Assembly (NCBI RefSeq): GCF_024713975.1 | Contig: NC_091116.1 | Span: 14,543,682 to 14,607,681, forward strand | Length of the DNA: 64,000 bases | Direction of reading: 5' to 3' | Source: Paralichthys olivaceus | Lineage: Eukaryota; Chordata; Actinopteri; Pleuronectiformes; Paralichthyidae | Shown: piece by piece, positions 59,493 through 64,000 of the stretch | Layout: each line of letters opens with the position of its first letter | Position numbering within the stretch: position 1 is the stretch's first letter | Position numbers and translations under genes: made by a program | The notes under the pieces: generated by a model | Told to the model about the DNA's origin: nothing | The model's database searches: none | The model's input: the letters and a program-made list of their open reading frames with translations, nothing else

Positions 59493-62400
59493 CAGGTGAA
59501 CACCCTCGGACTGGAGCGCTGGACGTCTGTCCCTTCATCCCCGTCCAGAACGTCACCATGGACGACTGTGTCCACTGTGCCACCGTATTCGGACAGAAAC
59601 TGGCAGAAATGCTTAACGTTCCTGGTGAGAAGACGTCGACATCAAACTTTTATCAGATATTATAAATAAGTTAAATCATGAATGAAAGGTGTGACTCGTT
59701 GTTTCCTGTCCCAGTTTATCTTTATGGCGAAGCAGCGAGACAAGAGACGAGGAGGAGTCTCCCTGCAGTGAGAGCCGGAGAGTACGAAGCTTTACCTGAG
59801 AAGGTAACTGTCTCCACAAAATCACTCCGAACAGATCATCGCTCCTCAAGATCCTCTATTGAAGGAAGAGGAAACAGTATTTTCAAAATAAAAGTCCAGA
59901 AAGTCAAATTCATTTGATATTATTTGTCCAGTTGAAACAAAATGAATGGGCCCCTGACTTTGGCCCTGCGGACTTCGTACCGGCGTGGGGGGCCACGGTT
60001 ACCGGCGCACGCAAGTTTCTCATTGCTTACAACGTGAACCTGATCGCCACCAAAGAACAGGCTCATCGCATCGCTCTGGACATCAGGGAGCAGGGCCGAG
60101 GGAAAGACCAGGTGCATGCTGGGAGTCTGAGTTTACTGACATTTATCTCCAAAGAAAATGTCTCTGATGATGTCTTCTTCTTTGGTGTTTATGGAGCAGC
60201 CTGGGCTGCTGAAGAAGGTGCAGGGTATGGGCTGGTACCTGGACGAGGCCAACGTCGCTCAGGTGTCCACCAACATCCTGGACTATGAGCTGACGCCCCT
60301 CCACACCGTGTACCAGGAGATCTGCAGGGGCGCTGAGGTCAGAGGTCGACACGGGTTCAGAGAAGGGAGTTGTAACAATGTTTATATTCATGTTAATGCT
60401 TGTGAACGACTGATGGGAAACGTGTTGTTTTGTGTCCAGGACCTAAAGCTGCCGGTGGTCGGCTCTCAGATCGTCGGCCTCATCCCTCTGAAGGCTCTGC
60501 TGGACGCTGCAGACTTCTACATCCACAAAGAGCAACTGTTCGTCATCGAAGAAGAGCACAAAATCCGCCTGGTCAGCTGATGAGTCTCCGTCTGTAACTG
60601 TCGTCTTAAGTCACATGATCATAATGTTTGTGTCTCTGTGTCTCCAGGTGATCACTAAACTTGGCCTTGACTCTCTGGGTCCGTTCAACCCGAAGGAGCG
60701 AATCATAGAGTGAGCTCACTTTGTTAGATTTCCTACCTGATATGGACTGTCCACATTCATTTGATCAGATCTCTACGAGCCGAAAGTGTCAGAACATCAC
60801 AAGAAACAGTTTTAGATCCGACAGATTATCAGCAGCTGACTGGTTCAGTCTGGTGAAACTCGGGTGTTTACCTGTGCAGGTACATGGTGAGGTCACAGGA
60901 CGACTCGCGGCTCGTGTCTCTGTCTCTGCAGCAGTTCGTTCAGAGGGTCGGAGCTCGGACGGCGGCTCCTGGTGGAGGATCTGTGTCTGCTGCTATCGCT
61001 GCTCTGGTACCAGTTTCTGACTCAGTGTGAGACATGGCTACCTGCAAACACCTTGGTGACGGTGTTGTGTCTTATGCATCCTGCAGGGGGCGGCGCTAGG
61101 GGCGATGGTGGGTCAGATGACATACGGGAAGAGGCAGTTTGAGAACCTGGACGGTGTCATGAGGAGGCTGATTCCTCCCTTTCATCAGGCCACGGACGAG
61201 CTGCTGCTCATGGTGGACGCCGACTCCAACGCCTTTAACAGCTACCTGGTGAGGAGACGCCATGACCACCATCAATCCACGCCCCCACCACCATCACGCC
61301 AACATCGGTCCACGCCCCCACCACCATCACGCCAACATCGATCCACGCCCACACCACCATCACGCCAACATCGATCCACGCCCACACCACCATCACGCCA
61401 ACATCGATCCACGCCCACACCACCATCACGCCAACATCGATCCACGCCCACACCACCATCACGCCAACATCGATCCACGCCCACACCACCATCACGCCAA
61501 CATCGATCCACGCCCACACCACCATCACGCCAACATCGATCCACGCCCACACCACCATCGCGCCAACATCGATCCACGCCCACACCACCATCACGCCAAC
61601 ATCGATCCACGCCCACACCACCATCACGCCAACATCGATCCACGCCCACACCACCATCACGCCAACATCGATCCACGCCCACACCACCATCACGCCAACA
61701 TCGGTCCAGGCCCACACCATCATCACGCCAACATCGATCCACGCCCACACCACCATCACGCCAACATCGATCCACGCCCACACCACCATCACGCCAACAT
61801 CGATCCACGCCCACACCACCATCACGCCAACATCGATCCACGCCCACACCACCATCACGCCAACATCGATCCACGCCCACACCACCATCACGCGCACACC
61901 ACCATCACGCCAACATCGATCCACACCCACACCACCATCACGCCAACATCGATCCACGCCCCCACCACCATCACGCCAACATCGGTCCAGGCCCACACCA
62001 CCATCACGCCAACATCGATCCACGCCCACACCACCATCACGCCAACATCGATCCACGCCCACACCACCATCACGCCAACATCGGTCCAGGCCCACACCAT
62101 CATCACGCCAACATCGATCCACGCCCACACCACCATCACGCCAACATCGATCCACGCCCACACCACCATCACGCCAACATCGATCCACGCCCACACCACC
62201 ATCACGCCAACATCGATCCACGCCCACACCACCATCACGCCAACATCGGTCCAGGCCCACACCATCATCACGCCAACATCGATCCACGCCCACACCAACA
62301 TCACGCCAACATCGATCCACGCCCACACCACCATCACGCCAACATCGATCCACGCCCACACCACCATCGCGCCAACATCGATCCACGCCCACACCACCAT

Positions 62401-64000
62401 CGCGCCAACATCGATCCACGCCCACACCACCATCACGCCAACATCGATCCACGCCCACACCACCATCACGCGCACACCACCATCACGCCAACATCGATCC
62501 ACGCCCACACCACCATCACGCCAACATCGGTCCAGGCCCACACCATCATCACGCCAACATCGATCCACGCCCACACCACCATCACGCCAACATCGATCCA
62601 CGCCCACACCACCATCACGCCAACATCGATCCACGCCCACACCACCATCACGCCAACATCGATCCACGCCCACACCACCATCACGCCAACATCGATCCAC
62701 GCCCACACCACCATCACGCCAACATCGATCCACGCCCACACCACCATCACGCCAACATCGATCCACGCCCACACCACCATCACGCCAACATCGATCCACG
62801 CCCACACCACCATCGCGCCAACATCGATCCACGCCCACACCACCATCACGCGCACACCACCATCACGCCAACATCGATCCACGCCCACACCACCATCACG
62901 CCAACATCGATCCACGCCCACACCACCATCATGTGATCAAACGCGGTCTGTTTGTCTGTTCCAGGTGGCGCTGAAGATGCCGAAGACAACGAAAGATGAA
63001 GTTCAAAGGTACGAGTTTGAAAGAAGAGTTTACTGTGTGTGTTGTGTTTGTGTTGTGTTTATATTGTGTGTGTTATGTTTATATTGTGTTTGTATTGTGT
63101 TGTGTTTGTTGTGTTTGTATTGTGTTGTGTTTGTATTGTGTTTGTATTGTGTTTGTATTGTGTGTGTTGTGGTTGTATTGTGTGTGTTGTGTTTATTTTG
63201 TGTCGTGTTTGTTTTTGTGTGTGTTAGGAGAGAAGCTGCGATGCAGGACGGTCTACAGCGAGCTGTCAGCGTCCCATTGGCTCTGGCTGAGAGGATCAAC
63301 GTCCTCTGGCCGTCTCTTAAGGAAATGGTCGTCTACGGAAACATTGCCTGCAAATCTGATGCTCAGGTGAGACTCTGACGCTCGGGTGAGACTCTGACGC
63401 TCGAGTGAGACTCTGACTCTCGGGTGAGACTCTGACGCTCGGGTGAGACTCTGACGCTCGGGTGAGACTCTGACGCTCGGGTGAGACTCTGACGCTCGGG
63501 TGAGACTCTGACGCTCGAGTGAGACTCTGACTCTCGGGTGAGACTCTGACTCTCGGGTGAGACTCTGACGCTCGAGTGAGACTCTGACTCTCGGGTGAGA
63601 CTCTGACGCTCGGGTGAGACTCTGACGCTCGAGTGAGACTCTGACTCTCGGGTGAGACTTGAGCTTGGATTTCACTTCGGTAGTGAAAGGTCAAAGGTCA
63701 CGGTGTCCTGTTGTTTCTCTTGAACACGATATATAAGATCAGCTAGAGAGAATGTCCTCAAGTTTACTACAAACATTAGAGTCACTGACTAACTGATCGG
63801 ATTTCGGCAGTCAAAGATCCTGGTGGCCTGTTTGGCGGAGTCATACAATCGCAGTGCGGTAACTCCAGTTTGTTTTTTCCAGGTGGCGGCTAAAGCTCTG
63901 GAGGCAGCGGTTTACGGAGCATACTACAACGTGATGATCAACCTCCGTGACATCACAGATGACGCCTTCACCGCAGCTGTGAGTGTTTGTTCTCTGTGTC
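58792..64000 (+). CDS. ftcd: Formimidoyltransferase-cyclodeaminase, copy B; last exon beyond the window
   Basis: Thirteen exons are visible: 58792-58845, 59167-59350, 59496-59624, 59715-59803, 59932-60111, 60200-60337, 60440-60571, 60648-60709, 60880-61006, 61087-61248, 62965-63008, 63228-63366, 63883-63978. They encode the same protein as copy A as far as I can see; the one exonic change noticed (GTG to GTA in exon 3) is silent. The final 84-nt exon, 27 residues plus stop in copy A, falls outside the window. His82 and the APGGGS motif are present. Confidence 0.96.
59407..59490 (+). repeat. ftcd: (TG)42 tract abutting the ftcd exon 3 acceptor, copy B
   Basis: Five units longer than in copy A. 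It ends at gctcag before exon 3 (59496). Confidence 0.97.
61264..62930 (+). repeat. ftcd: 33-bp minisatellite in ftcd intron 10, copy B
   Basis: About 50 units with three shortened 17-base units (near 61892, 62469 and 62850) against five in copy A. The 133-base net difference equals three full plus two short units. Confidence 0.98.
63031..63226 (+). repeat. ftcd: TTGTG-type repeat in ftcd intron 11, copy B
   Basis: Shorter by 32 bases than copy A, with a different order of ttgtg and tttat words. Confidence 0.92.
63367..63659 (+). repeat. ftcd: 19-bp array of donor-like units in ftcd intron 12, copy B
   Basis: Same length and unit order as copy A. This array is therefore stable between copies, unlike the other ftcd repeats. 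Confidence 0.97.

Overview
This window looks like nuclear DNA of a ray-finned (teleost, probably percomorph) fish. Protein-coding genes are split into many short exons by compact GT-AG introns. There are teleost-type dispersed repeats and a MITE (miniature inverted-repeat transposable element), abundant micro- and minisatellites, and genes recognisable as vertebrate abi3bp, adgrg7 (GPR128-like) and ftcd. No tRNA, rRNA, CRISPR array or prokaryotic signal was seen.

The dominant fact is a head-to-tail duplication with a period of about 37.8 kb. Bases 1-26204 (copy A) reappear at 37811-64000 (copy B). The offset drifts from 37810 to 37796 because of indels that lie almost entirely in tandem repeats. 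Outside those repeats only about 15-20 single-base differences were noticed by eye in 26 kb. The sequence at 26205-37810 joins the two copies without a gap and is seen once. The visible gene order is: abi3bp 3' half (+), adgrg7 (-), ftcd (+), abi3bp complete except for a doubtful first exon (+, crossing into copy B), adgrg7 (-), ftcd (+, cut by the window end). This is either a very recent segmental duplication or an uncollapsed second haplotype.

Layout, copy A: the last ten abi3bp coding exons and 3' UTR (1020 to about 5.5 kb); an interval with an inverted repeat of the abi3bp 3' UTR, a possible CCAAT/YY1-type promoter and two exon-like segments (4.1-11.4 kb); a 16-exon adhesion GPCR with a Thr-rich mucin-like stalk, a GPS (GPCR proteolysis site) motif and a 7TM domain (11495-19802, minus strand); a roughly 1 kb head-to-head promoter region with HNF1-like and DR1 motifs; and a 14-exon ftcd encoding 539 residues (20841-26338), whose introns hold a 33-bp minisatellite, a (TG)n tract abutting an acceptor, and a 19-bp array of repeated splice-donor-like sequence. 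The single-copy stretch (26.3-37.8 kb) holds repeats, a MITE, a 116-bp satellite, a likely abi3bp promoter region and twelve confident abi3bp exons. Copy B repeats the copy A layout.

The three genes do not form a pathway. abi3bp encodes an extracellular matrix protein, adgrg7 a cell-surface receptor, and ftcd a bifunctional histidine/folate enzyme. All reconstructed exon phases join cleanly in both copies, so no copy shows a disabling mutation in what is visible.
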